A DNA stretch of 64,000 nucleotides from Isochrysis galbana (lineage: Eukaryota; Haptophyta; Isochrysidales; Isochrysidaceae): assembly GCA_018136815.1 (NCBI GenBank), contig CM030931.1, positions 6,964,399-7,028,398 on the forward strand. Direction: 5' to 3'. This document shows, one piece after another, positions 9,788-19,442 of the stretch; within the stretch, counting starts at the first letter, position 1; each line of letters begins with the position of its first letter. Below the pieces are notes generated by a model. The model saw nothing but the letters and a program-made list of their open reading frames with translations. It did not search any database and was not told the origin of the DNA. Position numbers and translations under genes: made by a program.

Positions 9788-12196
9788 TTGATGATCACTC
9801 ATAAGAACCGGACTATTCCTCCATGGCTCGACGAGATCCTCGCTACGAGCGAGGCCATGGCGATGCTCTCACTTGCCGGCAATCACGTCTCCAACCTCAC
9901 GCCGGCTGCAGTTGGCACCACCATACACTACGCCACGCGCGGGCTAGACGGCGAGCAGACCGGGAACGAGTTCACCTACGATGTTCTCGCCACATTCGGC
10001 CAGGGTAGGAACGGGCGCGCCATGGCTTTCCGGCCGCACCACTCGCCCTCGGACATCATCATCGCGTTTCGAGGCGTGCGAGTGGAGCAGCTCTCGCCCG
10101 AGCTACGGCCGCAGTCTCCCAGGCGGAGCTCGACGTCGAGAGATTACTTGGGCACCATAGCGCCTCAGCCCGAGTCTGCCGCAGCCAGTGCCGACGCTGA
10201 CGACTTGGCTGCGCTGCTTGACTTGATTGACTGCACCACGAAGTGGCCAGAGAACGACCTTGGCTACCAGCTTCATCATGGCATTCTCACGCACCACGAG
10301 GCGATCTGGCACGGATCCAAGGATGGGCGACGCCTCTCGCGACTCGAATCCAGCCCTATCTTCGACAAAATTGGTGTCGAATCCCCGAACAGCGTCTTCG
10401 CGCCCGATATCGACTTCGCCATGGGTCAATACCTGCACGAGAGCAAGCATTGCGACACAACGCCCCACTTAGCTCAGCAGGTCAATGAGCACGCGACGGG
10501 ATGGCCGTGCCCGGGTCTTGCTCCTCGATCGATTCGGGAAAGCTTGGACGAGCTGACCTCCTCGCCCTCAACTCCCACCCCAAAGCGGGAGGACACACGG
10601 TCTTCTACGCCTTCCAACTGCCGTCAGAGCGTTGAGGGCCTGTTCACGACAAGCGGCCCAGCAACGTTGAGATCGAGCGGAGATGCTGTCGCCGACCTCG
10701 GTGATTGGTTGGCTCAGCTCCCTTCCCGGCCGAATAGGCTCCTACTGGTCGGCTTGTCTCTTGGAGGCGCGCTCGCCCAGATGACAGCGCTGCGCATCAT
10801 TTCGGAGCCTGGACTCGAGGATCTTGTTGCCCGACTCTTTGTGCTTGCTATGGGCTCGCCACGTTGGGCAGATGATCGGGCCGCCCACCGCTTCCGCCTC
10901 GCCATGGCCGATCGGGCCGTCATGCTCATCAATTCCATGGTTGTGCCACCTCCGCTCCCGCGCAATGCTTTTTGGTGGATGTCAGAAGAGCTGCTGCCGC
11001 CTGATGCGAGGTCAGGCGGAATCACGGTCGAAAACAACGAAAATAAGAGTGGGGAGCAGCTGGATGCCGTGGCATCGCCGCATGCTGTGACAACGGAGGA
11101 ACATTCACCACCGACGCACGCATCCTCGCCGACTCAGTCTTCATCATTAGCTGCACCCCTCCACCACGTGGAGCATTTGGCAGCGGCGCAATCGTTGGCA
11201 GCAGCGGAATTCCCAGCACAAGTCGAAGCCTCATCAGTGGATTCCTTCACGCCAGCTGGGCATGATGGGCATGCCAGCCCACCATCGGACGGATACGTGG
11301 TCGTGGACCCGTTGACGGTCGGCTACTCGCCCAAGCACGAGCTTCTGCACAACGTCTTCTTGTGCCATCAGCTGCACGTAATGCCCTCATCAGTAGGTCC
11401 TAGTACTCATGAAGAGTCGCGTGAGGCCTCGCAAGTAAGACATACCCTTGACGAGCCTTTCTGCTCAACTTTAGGGGATGCTTACAGCCCCCCAGGCTTG
11501 ATGGGGGGCAGCGTTCAAGAGGAAGAGGACGCTCACGCGCGCGAACGTTCCCTTCAGACTTTGATGGTTCCAATGGAGGGTCCAGCGTTGGAGATGGTGG
11601 CAAGAATGCGCTCTCAGCCCTGTGCTCTCGCTGCGCTCATGCATGGCCGGCTCCCAGTGCATCACCCCATGGCCATGTCTTACCAAGCACTCCATCTCGG
11701 TCGACGATACCGTGCCGCCTTCCTTAGTCTCTATCTTGCGCGACGGCACATACTGCAGTTTCAGCCCGAGCCCGTAGCGGCGGCTTGCAAACCAGCCAAT
11801 CTCCTACGCGCTCTTTCGTTGCCCCCGCCGACAGCCGGAATCCTCTCCCAGCTACAACTCCCGCAAGCTAGTGCGACGGACGTGCCTGTGCTAGAAAAGC
11901 CGCTCCAACGCGCATCCTCGCTCCCTCCAAATTTGCTCGAGTCTTTTAGACAGCTCCAGAAGACAGACCCACCGCCAGGCATCGAGGATACTATATCTGA
12001 GACGGTCAGTGTGCAGTTGGTTGGTCGTTGCAACGGGATGTCCCCCACACCGCGTCCTCGACTAGGCCGTCTTGTTGACTCGGTAACAAACGAGCAATGC
12101 TCGCGGGCTGCCTCGAGTCATGGCTCGATGTGTGATTCCCCAGGGCTGTGCGAAATGACGAATTTCGGGTCCGTCAATGATTTTGCGATGGTGTGA
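9788..12196 (+). CDS. class 3 (alpha/beta-hydrolase) lipase
   Basis: Intronless, 802 residues. Triacylglycerol/monoacylglycerol lipase of the class 3 type. Seen: an N-terminal strand DIIIAFRGV (about residue 95), and the nucleophile elbow VGLSLGGALAQ with Ser324 in the GxSxG motif, followed by LFVLAMGSPRW (about 350), the place where the family's FGSPRVG strand and acidic residue lie. The candidate catalytic His falls in the HNVFLCHQLH region near residue 520. Between these elements are long low-complexity Ser/Pro/Thr-rich inserts (about 115-300 and 400-480), and the C-terminal 250 residues have no recognisable domain. No signal peptide is evident, so it is probably cytosolic or on a lipid surface. 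It is much longer than the ~300-residue core. The ATG at 9788 is the first in-frame start after the C-rich tract. Confidence 0.85.
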   Translation: MMITHKNRTIPPWLDEILATSEAMAMLSLAGNHVSNLTPAAVGTTIHYATRGLDGEQTGNEFTYDVLATFGQGRNGRAMAFRPHHSPSDIIIAFRGVRVEQLSPELRPQSPRRSSTSRDYLGTIAPQPESAAASADADDLAALLDLIDCTTKWPENDLGYQLHHGILTHHEAIWHGSKDGRRLSRLESSPIFDKIGVESPNSVFAPDIDFAMGQYLHESKHCDTTPHLAQQVNEHATGWPCPGLAPRSIRESLDELTSSPSTPTPKREDTRSSTPSNCRQSVEGLFTTSGPATLRSSGDAVADLGDWLAQLPSRPNRLLLVGLSLGGALAQMTALRIISEPGLEDLVARLFVLAMGSPRWADDRAAHRFRLAMADRAVMLINSMVVPPPLPRNAFWWMSEELLPPDARSGGITVENNENKSGEQLDAVASPHAVTTEEHSPPTHASSPTQSSSLAAPLHHVEHLAAAQSLAAAEFPAQVEASSVDSFTPAGHDGHASPPSDGYVVVDPLTVGYSPKHELLHNVFLCHQLHVMPSSVGPSTHEESREASQVRHTLDEPFCSTLGDAYSPPGLMGGSVQEEEDAHARERSLQTLMVPMEGPALEMVARMRSQPCALAALMHGRLPVHHPMAMSYQALHLGRRYRAAFLSLYLARRHILQFQPEPVAAACKPANLLRALSLPPPTAGILSQLQLPQASATDVPVLEKPLQRASSLPPNLLESFRQLQKTDPPPGIEDTISETVSVQLVGRCNGMSPTPRPRLGRLVDSVTNEQCSRAASSHGSMCDSPGLCEMTNFGSVNDFAMV

Positions 12197-12825
12197 CAGG
12201 CATGGAGCTCTCTTTGAGTTGTAAGCCCATCGACAGATTGAGCTGTGCGCATGGGCATTTCCTCAGCTTACCCACAGCCATCTGTGGGTCACCCGGCGAT
12301 GATGATTCTACCCGGCGATGATGACGCTCACCAGCTAATCTGTGTGGGTGACACCATTCGTCGTAAACGTACGCGGCTTGCGGATACCTCATCTCCTAGA
12401 CCCCTCAAGAGGCCTTCTTGGCATGTTTCTCATGCGCAACATGTTTGGGATTGTATAATGTCACATGCAGATTTAGCGCTAGTCGCGTCTTGTTCATGGA
12501 TTTGCGATCGTGAGTTGTGTAGGTCGTGCGCTCAGCTAGAATGCGCTCGCTTCCGCTCGATTAGGCCCCCCTCGCGTCAATGAATTCTTCTACCAGGTGT
12601 TGTATTTCGTTGTGCATTTGCGCCATTGTTTTTCGGCGCTTGTGCATTGTGGGGTTCCAATGATTGTTTCCCCTTGTGCGAGCTGTATGTGTGAGTTGTG
12701 GTGCCAGCAGTGAGGAACGAGCGAGGCTGTGAGCTCGAAAGCAGTTTCCGTTGTCTATAGAACGCATAGTCCGTCGGCAATAGCATGCAATAATAGATAC
12801 ATACATAACATCTGAGCGTTAGTAA
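12197..12825. other. intergenic after the lipase
   Basis: A short open frame (12245-12583, +) has a gene-like composition but no recognisable domain and could be lipase 3' UTR. Nothing else is supported. Confidence 0.4.
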
Positions 12826-12970
12826 CGCTAAGTTTATACTTGGTTGACCCATGGGGGGGCACGAGCCCCCCCCTCTCTCCACTCCTCCCCTGCCATGGAG
12901 GAGGAACCGCCCATCGTCCTGGCACGCCTGATGGCTTGCCAGGAGCACACTGGCCTACTGACTGTTGTAT
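12826..12970 (+). repeat. family A head fragment
   Basis: CTAAGTTTATACTTGGTTGACCC, CCATGG, GGGGGGCACGAGCCCCCC and TGCCATGG blocks, as in the complete family A copies, then a switch to family D sequence near 12970. 3'-truncated. Confidence 0.75.
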
Positions 12971-13170
12971 TCCTGCGCCATCCGAAGGTTGTAGGCATGA
13001 ATATTCGTGTAAGGTACGCGCTCATAAATACAATTGAACAGTTCCCCGTGTTGCCACTGACGCACAAGGCACACAGATTCGGATTCCCCATGGTCTCAAG
13101 TCCAGGTTTGCAGGTTTTGGTCTCGAAATTTGCGATTCGAATTTTGTTTTTGCTATTACTATAATTGTTG
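12971..13170 (+). repeat. family D dispersed repeat
   Basis: Closely matches the reverse complement of 25800-26060 across AATATTCGTGTAAGGTACGC, GAACAGTTCCCCGTGTTGCC, CAGATTCGGAT, TCTCAAGTCC and a C/GAAATTTGCGATT block. A diverged third copy is at about 8195-8270. Non-coding. Confidence 0.7.
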
Positions 13171-14339
13171 GCTCGTTTAAGGTAATAAACCGGCATGACT
13201 TCGACTTCTCGTTCTGCAGTCGCTCTGCGAGACTCTCTCTCTCTCTCTCTCTCCGTCCGCCTCTCCTCGGCCGACGGCAGGAAGATTCGTCCAAAACATT
13301 CTCCGGTCCCAAGATCCAAGATATCTCGTGGGGGGTCTCTCCGCGATCCGCGATCCGCGAGGGAAAGGACGCGATCTCGCTCCGAGATCGGCCTCGCGCC
13401 CTCCCACGCTGCCCCGCCGTGCCCTCGGTCCCTCGCCCCCCCCCCGCGGCAGGTTCGTTCCCTCGGCGTGCCGTCCGTCGCCTCCGGCCGTTATATTAAT
13501 CCCCCCCCCGCGCGAGGTTCTCTTCTTTCTCCCCCGCGCGCGGTTCGTTTCCTCCGGCCGTCGTTGTTCCCCCGTCCAAAGTCGCGTTCCGTCGAAAGAG
13601 GACCAGGCGGTAGTTTTGTTTTGCGAACGGCACTCGGCACTGGGGAGGTGCACGCCCATGCGTGTGCACAACAGCTTTTCGCCTATGGTGCCGGGGTTTC
13701 GGCGGAGAGCAAGCCGAGAATGATCGGGCAAAGCGGGCGAGGACGCGTGCGGCTCGGCTAGCTGCGCGTGAGGAGCGAAGCGGCAGCCGCGAGCAAGGAT
13801 CGGAGAAGCGCCGGCGCTCCGCACGCTCTTAGTGCCCCAGCGCGTTCGCTTTCGTGGTGGTGTGCGGCGGCTCCGGCGCAGCGGGAACGTAGAACGTAGT
13901 AGCTAGCATGGCGGCGGTAGTAAGTCGGTTGTCGGTTGTAGGTGGTTGTGTCGGCCTGGGCTTGCTGTAGTTGATTGAAGTCTTGCAGCTGGTGCTTTCT
14001 AGTACCCAGATACCAGATAGGCGAATGGACGGTGTTTCCCACTTCTTGACATTGTCGATGCCATTGTGCACTTTGCGCCCGTTCCGAGATCATAAAATGT
14101 GGTTTATGGCATCTCCGGCTGAGGCTCGTTCATGGCTCATGGCTCATGGCGGCCAGCAATGGCTGCCATGGTGTGTTGTTCGTGTGCTTCGCGGGCTGGC
14201 ACGCGCGGTGTCTCGCGCGCACCTGGCTGGGCGGGTCTTCCGAGCGCGGGCGCTTCGGAGACAGCGGCGTGTCCATGAGCAGGTTGTCGTCCTCGGTGGC
14301 ATCGGCGCTCGGCGCGGCGAGCGGGGAGGGGAGCGGGGC
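13171..14339. other. GC-rich intergenic, no supported gene
   Basis: Long overlapping ORFs on both strands (13177-13824) come from biased composition, with CT runs, CCCCC runs and repeated GCCGTCG/TTCGTTTCC blocks. A block GTTCCGTCGAAAGAGGACCA (13589 on) recurs at 26086 and, inverted, near 33470-33500. Nothing else is recognised. Confidence 0.4.
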
Positions 14340-14443
14340 GCGCTCCATAACCCTATCGTTTTAACGATAGTTGGGGAATCCGGGGCTGAAAAGTTGCGAC
14401 CAATTAGCTATGAAGGTTGGCTAAGATATAATATGAATTACTA
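14340..14443 (+). repeat. 3' block of a family A-like element, with hairpin
   Basis: CTATCGT-TTTA-ACGATAG forms a 7-bp hairpin (about 14354-14371), followed by GGAATCCGG, GAAAAGTTG, CCAATTAGCTA and GGTTGGCTAAGATATAA. The same order ends the family A element at 42270-42360 and, inverted, lies at 59100-59165. It overlaps the 3' side of the WLM gene transcript. Confidence 0.6.
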
Positions 14444-15637
14444 TCAATCCACAAGGATCGACGTCGATATCAAGTGAGAGTCCTTGCCCGCTACCTGTTG
14501 ACATTTCGCACAATCACACAATCCAGGCGGCCCATCGTGCTCTTCCTGAAGCCCTGGCCAATCAGAATACTCATGCATATCGATCTCCTCCTCCTCGTAC
14601 GAGTCGGTGCCGCCAGGCTCGCTGGCAACGAGCCCATCTGATGGGGACGAGGTAGGGACGGCACCAAGCTTCTGCTCATCGACAAAGACATTTCTCTTGT
14701 TCGTGGGCACTTCGTTTGCAGAATGCGCGAGTCCACCGCCAAGCGCCTCTACTCGCGCGCGCATTTCGGCCGTCGACAATGATGGCTGCCCGAATCGCTG
14801 CAGTGCAGCAGCCCGCGCAGCCTCTGCAGGTGTGATCGCCTGTTGTACTGCTGCCATTCGTTTGCCCTCTCTCGTCCGCTTATCAATCATTTTGAACTTT
14901 CGACCGAGGGGGGGCAATTTCTCGCTACGGCGCCGACCTGTGCTGCGAGCAACAGAGCCGCCGCCGCGCGAGTCAGAAGCGTTACGTGCACTGCCGCTGT
15001 TCTTTCTGTCATTCCTTCTGCGTGCTTTTGCATGCCGGCGGCGTCGAGTACGGCACCCTCCCTCGACTTGTCGCATATCTTCCGTCAACGTAGACACTGC
15101 TTGGCCACAATTTTCAGGATCTACAATCACGCCTTTTGCCAGGAGCGAGCGATGCTGCCGCCGGATCTTATCCAACTCCTCATAGAATTCGGGCGGGTGG
15201 ATGTCGTCAACACCATGACCCCCGATGTGGGCAATCTCGTGCAGCATGACACCAAGCAGAACGCGGAACGGCAGGAAGGTGTTGCAACGGTGGCTGCATG
15301 AAGAGCGGAGTCGGATGGATATGTCCGCGGCACCCTCCCCGTCATGATAGCACATACCACTTGGTCCTGGGCGCACGTGCTCGATCAGGTGCTTCACACG
15401 CCAGCCGCGTGCGCGAAGGATTGGATCAGCGTGGAGCTTGAGTCGACGGAGCAGCCGTCTTGCCTGCTCGACGCTAGCCTCGTCGACGGCTGAGCGACCG
15501 AGCGCAGCGAGCGGCACGCACCACCAGACGTTAGAGTATTCATCAGACTGGAGACTGTGCAGCCCTGAGCGCTGCGCCCCCCCGCCCTCCACCGGCTCGA
15601 GCACGTCCGCCATCCTCACCTCGCGCTGCGGCGCCAT
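14444..15637 (-). CDS. WLM-domain metalloprotease (Wss1/SPRTN-like)
   Basis: Intronless, 397 residues. WLM proteases cleave proteins crosslinked to DNA and act with SUMO/ubiquitin and Cdc48. Seen: a SVEQARRLLRRL helix (about 55-67), RARGWRVKHLIE (75-86), and the zinc site HEIAH at 133-137 with a third His at about 147 in DIHPPEFYEEL, giving HExxH...H with the family's His-x3-Phe end. Then a basic disordered linker rich in Arg (about 200-270), and a C-terminal CDCAKC cluster (about 374-379) that could bind a second zinc. The catalytic residues look intact. The start could be the ATG at 15637 or residue 9 (MADVLEP). Nuclear localisation is inferred from the basic linker. Confidence 0.85.
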   Translation of the reverse strand: MAPQREVRMADVLEPVEGGGAQRSGLHSLQSDEYSNVWWCVPLAALGRSAVDEASVEQARRLLRRLKLHADPILRARGWRVKHLIEHVRPGPSGMCYHDGEGAADISIRLRSSCSHRCNTFLPFRVLLGVMLHEIAHIGGHGVDDIHPPEFYEELDKIRRQHRSLLAKGVIVDPENCGQAVSTLTEDMRQVEGGCRTRRRRHAKARRRNDRKNSGSARNASDSRGGGSVARSTGRRRSEKLPPLGRKFKMIDKRTREGKRMAAVQQAITPAEAARAAALQRFGQPSLSTAEMRARVEALGGGLAHSANEVPTNKRNVFVDEQKLGAVPTSSPSDGLVASEPGGTDSYEEEEIDMHEYSDWPGLQEEHDGPPGLCDCAKCQQVAGKDSHLISTSILVD

Positions 15638-15762
15638 CGCAAATCTAGCAGCCGCTTTGGATGCGGTGGGAACGAGAGCGGGAGGAGCGGCCCCTTGTGA
15701 ATAAATCTAGTAGTAGCTGGCGAAGCGGGTAGCGCTCGCCAGCGCTCGCCAGCGTCCCAGGG

Positions 15763-15912
15763 ATGACTCCTAATTCGGCTGCGTGTGAGAGAGTGTTTTC
15801 ATTGCTTGCCAAGATGTTTGGGCCCGATCGCTCGTCTTCTTTGGCGGACCAACTTTCGGCGGCGTTGATGTTGCGTTACAACAACAACCAACGTGACAAA
15901 GTCCCAATGTGA
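15763..15912 (+). pseudogene. hAT transposase C-terminal dimerisation fragment, copy 1
   Basis: An open frame of 49 codons ending in TGA carries the hAT dimerisation signature (SAACERVFSLLAKMF, then SSLADQLSAALMLRY and N-rich residues). No upstream transposase body is present within several hundred bases. Sister fragments are at 18883-19035 and 33572-33718. Confidence 0.8.
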
Positions 15913-16667
15913 ATGAGTGTGTCGTTTGTAGTTTGTAGTTGTAGTGTTACCGTGTTGTATGTAGTATTGTGTGATGTGAATGCCTCAATGACGAACAAAC
16001 ATGTATTAGCATAGGCCTATACTACTACTAATGGTGCACGGGGTGGGGACCGTCGGACCGTCGAGCACGCAATGCGCAATGCGCGAGTACGCCGGCAGTT
16101 TTTTTGCGTCCCTAAGGGAAACGTGCTGCGGACTGCGGATGTACTTGCCGCACGACAACTTGCGAAAAGAATCATCACAAGTTTGGGTCATCGGCTTCAA
16201 GAGTCCCGCAAGTTCGGCCGACAAGTTTGGGCGACTTTTGCTAAAAGGGCTTGACCTGGGCCTAGCACTGACCCATCACACCGCCCCTCGCACCGCAGGA
16301 ACGCCTCGATTCGCTTGCGCCCGGCCGCGATGGCATTGGTACGCTTGACGTCGTCATGGGCTCGTTCGGACGCCTGGATGTAGAATTGCTCCTAAGGGCG
16401 GTAGGACGCAACAAGCCGGTCGCACCCGGGGTGTTCCGTGTTCCTGAAGATAATATACCAGCCCCAGATGGCCTGGTCTGATCATGCATGTTTGCACTCT
16501 CCTTCGCTCCCAAATGTGCAGTTGGTGTGCCCTGTACTCACTGCCGCCTCGACAGCGGTGGCGTGCGCGGAGGCAGCCAGCTAACAAGATGTCCTACGAT
16601 GCTTAAAGTTCCAACCGTGGGTACGAGTACGAGTCGTGTGAATAGTCCGGTTGCTTCTCTTCCCTCT
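15913..16667. other. intergenic, nothing recognised
   Basis: The 60-codon frame 16072-16254 (+) is basic and tidy but unrecognised; it may be a transposon remnant associated with the neighbouring hAT fragment. Confidence 0.35.
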
Positions 16668-17159
16668 TTAACTGTTTACTGCCGGAGCATGCAAATGGAT
16701 GCTTCAAACGACATATTTCGTCCTTGCTCGCCAACGCCTTGAGGGGTGCCCATGAGGTGCTGGGGGAGCCTCAGGGACATCCTTCCCCACATTTCCCACC
16801 CATTTTCAACACAATAGGTCGAGATTGTAGTATGGAATTATGGAGAAAATAGGCCCAGGGGCGAAGCAGCCATTTGGATGCTTCAGTTTACCAAATAATC
16901 CACGTGTGCACGTAAGAAAGAGGTGTGAGAGGTTGAGGGGAGGGCGGCGCGGCGCAACGGAGTGGGACTGGGAGGGAGAGGGGGGGGGGGAGTGGGGGGG
17001 AGGGGGGGGGGGGGGGATCGGGAAAAATTTGATCATCTCTTTCTTTGCGGAAAGCGTCGCTTATATCGTTGAACATGTCTTCCTCTCTTCTCTCACCTCA
17101 AAAAAACCAAACATCGAAGCATCCATTTCCATGCTGCGCTCCCGGCAGTAAAGAGTTAA
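16668..17159. mobile_element. MITE with ~40-bp inverted ends and TTAA duplication
   Basis: The left end TTAA-CTGTTTACTGCCGG...AAATGGATGCTTC (16668-16710) is inverted at 17114-17159 (GAAGCATCCATTT...CCGGCAGTAAAGAG-TTAA). TTAA at both borders fits a piggyBac-type target. The interior is non-coding, with a long purine/G tract (16960-17015) and a third partial copy of the GGATGCTTC end at about 16876. It ends about 55 bp before the start codon of the next gene. Confidence 0.75.
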
Positions 17160-17214
17160 AGTAGTACTCGCTCTACTTTTCCCTTCCACAATCTCCTGGA
17201 ACTGTCTCGAAAAT

Positions 17215-17694
17215 ATGTCGGCCGTCGCGCGCCTCGCACTCCACTTGAGTGCCGCGTCGGCAGCACTCACGTTCCGCGCGCCGCCGTCGGCACTAGCTCG
17301 AACGTGGCCGCTAGTTCCGCTGCTCCCCCACGTTGCTCGGAGCCGCAACCTGGCGGTGCTTATGGGCGAGCAGAGCGGCGCAGAAAAGGAGTCGCAGCTT
17401 CCTATGCTGCCCTCCGAGGTGGAGAAGCGCGCGTCAAAGATGAAGACTATCGAGGTGGACGGTCATTCACTCGCGCTCGATGAGCTTGGCCCTATCATCA
17501 TCAAGGAAGACGGGCGACTTGGGAGTCTTGCCAACTGGCATGAGATGACGGAGGGCGAGCAGAAGCTGACAATGTCTTTCATTGCAAAGCGGAATGCCAA
17601 GAGGAGAAATGCATTGCTGAAGCGCCAGGCCGAGGAAAAAGAGGCTGCTGAAGCATTGCTGAAGCGCCAGGCCGAGGGAAATCAGTCTGCTTAG
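17215..17694 (+). CDS. plastid-targeted conserved protein (plant Fb14-like)
   Basis: 159 residues, intronless. Residues about 88-135 carry a motif known from small plastid proteins of plants and algae: LGPIIIKEDGRLGSLANW, then EMTEGEQKLTMSFIAKRNAKR. The biochemical role is unknown to me. The N-terminus is a signal-like hydrophobic stretch (MSAVARLALHLSAASAALTF) followed by a Pro/Arg/Ser-rich stretch, i.e. a bipartite presequence typical of a secondary plastid, with Phe after the ASAALT junction. The C-terminus holds two repeats of ALLKRQAE. The promoter region is occupied by a TTAA-flanked MITE. Confidence 0.75.
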   Translation: MSAVARLALHLSAASAALTFRAPPSALARTWPLVPLLPHVARSRNLAVLMGEQSGAEKESQLPMLPSEVEKRASKMKTIEVDGHSLALDELGPIIIKEDGRLGSLANWHEMTEGEQKLTMSFIAKRNAKRRNALLKRQAEEKEAAEALLKRQAEGNQSA

Positions 17695-18280
17695 GGTATG
17701 GCGGCTGCCCAAGATGAGTGAATCCGCCCTCGGCATTGGAAACGCCGCGGCCGCCTTTGTACTGGCTTCAAGCAGTATTGTATGTCTTTCGTCTGCACCT
17801 CATATGCGCATTTGTGTTCACCGCTTTCTCGCTTTCGACCGTCGGTAGCACATTAGTTCACTGACTGCTCCTTTGCTCCAATCACCGACATCCCTGTCGT
17901 CCCTCCTTGACCTGTTGCGCGCTGTTGATCAGACCGTTGGAGATCGGTGAGGAGGCTCCAACGCGCTCGCTCGGAACACCATACGGTGCCCACAGTATTC
18001 AGTATTCTTGTGTTCCGAATTCGGGGTGCAACATGCCAGTGCGGCTGACCTGCCTCTTCCTGCTGGTGCAAAATGCTACCTATAAAGCAGTGGATCTCGT
18101 GGAACTACTTTTTGAATTTGTAAAAGACTTTAACTAATAACGAGACTTTAACGATCCGCCCCCTCCCATAGGCCCCAAGAGACTTTTATTTTCTCCCCCT
18201 GACCCCCTCCCTCCCCACAGAAAAGAGGGCGTCGAGGGTTCATTTCTCCTTCAGCGCGACCTTTTTAATATCGCTTCTGC
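17695..18280. other. intergenic, nothing recognised
   Basis: Short ORFs only. A C-rich tract lies at 18160-18225. Confidence 0.4.
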
Positions 18281-18475
18281 AGGATTACCTAGGGCGGTCA
18301 AACAGGGGCTTTTTAACAAATAGTAAGGGTTGGGCTGCATTTTTTGACCGTGGCGCGATGCCCAATAAAAAACCTCCGGGGGGGGGCTACCTGACGCTAC
18401 AAAAATCGTCGCCAAGAAAGAAATGGTGCGATTCTCCCCCCCTCTCCCCCCATCCGTCACGCGCGCTCACGCTCT
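18281..18475 (-). repeat. family B repeat, inverted copy
   Basis: AGGGCGGTCAAACAGGGGCTTTTT, a TTTTTTGACCG block, then CCAATAAAAAACCTCCGGGGGG. This is the reverse complement of the block order in the copies at 7560 and 20205. Confidence 0.6.
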
Positions 18476-18882
18476 ATAGGCCCAGGTAGAAATATGCAGC
18501 ATATGCAATTGCATATTTGGGTAGATTTGTCAGATCTGCATATGTCGACACACGTTTGCATATTTTTGCATATTTGGGTAGAAGTGGAGCGGGAGAGAGG
18601 GGAGCCCTCCCCCCTTGGTATTGGGAGAGAGGGGAGCCCCCCCCTTGGTATTTAACATCACCCCCCCGTTGCCGGGCGTCTCGTGCCTCATGGGTGAGTG
18701 GCCCCTCTCCCTCTCCCCTCTCCCCCCTCTCTGCCTGCCCCGAAGCGCCTCCCCCCCGCCCCCCCACGCGCTGAAATGTCTCGTCTCACCCCTCAGATCG
18801 CTCGCGCCGCGCTCGCGCCGCACTGCGTTGCGGGATGGGCATCCACATTGATGTGGACCATCTTGCACGCGCACGCGAGCGT
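18476..18882. other. low-complexity intergenic
   Basis: GCATATTT/GCATATGC repeats at 18493-18583, then two GGGAGAGAGGGGAGCC-CCCTTGGTATT units at 18590-18652 and C-runs. No gene. Confidence 0.5.
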
Positions 18883-19035
18883 GCATGTCCGGCGTCATCG
18901 GTATGTGAGCGTGTGTTTTCATTGCTAGCACACATGTTTCCATCTGTGAGGGACAGCTCCCTTGGGGACCAAGTGTGCGCCTCTTTGATGTTGCGCTTCA
19001 ATCGCAATCAGCGCCAGCGGGAGCGTGGAGCGTGA
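18883..19035 (+). pseudogene. hAT transposase C-terminal fragment, copy 2
   Basis: About 50 codons ending in TGA, with SSVCERVFSLLAHMF and SSLGDQVCASLMLRFNRNQ, the hAT dimerisation signature. No N-terminal or catalytic part is present. Confidence 0.8.
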
Positions 19036-19079
19036 GTAGCAAAGCCTGAGTGTGCTCATGTGTTAAGGTAGTGTTCCAT

Positions 19080-19340
19080 CGAGCATGGACGCGTAACGAA
19101 ACTATAGGCGTGTAACGAAACTTTTTGAGAAAAGTTTCTCTACCCGTGATGTGGCGTACCCGGTTTTCATTGACAAAGAGTGTGATTCCACTCTTCCTCA
19201 TCCTCCGGTTCATCTTTCCAAGTACAGCAAGACCTGCCGCCGCCACGACGCGATGTGCACCGGTTCCCCCGCGGGGGCGCCGTGCGTGCGCATTTGTTCC
19301 GATGTGCACGCCCGGGTCGCACGTCGTAGATGCCCCATTT
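19080..19340 (+). repeat. internally deleted copy of the 19389-19757 unit
   Basis: Starts with two GTAACGAAACT repeats and a perfect 9-bp hairpin (GAAACTTTT-TGAG-AAAAGTTTC, 19117-19138). It then matches 19420-19757 except for four missing segments, and ends in the family C CCCCCGCGGGGGCGCCGTGC block. The small membrane-protein frame is destroyed. Confidence 0.75.
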
Positions 19341-19442
19341 CATTTTTCAACGCAGCGAAAATGCGAGTAGCCATGTCCAACAAAAATCGTGACGGGTTTT
19401 AGGGTGTGTGCGAACAGTTTTTTTACCCGTGATGTTACAGAG

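Noticed and set aside
13177-13824. 215- and 188-residue overlapping ORFs
   Set aside because: Arg/Ser-rich low-complexity frames on both strands of a biased region, with no conserved motif.
14130-14477. ORFs on both strands at the 3' side of the WLM gene
   Set aside because: They overlap the known repeat block and the WLM C-terminus in other frames; no independent support.
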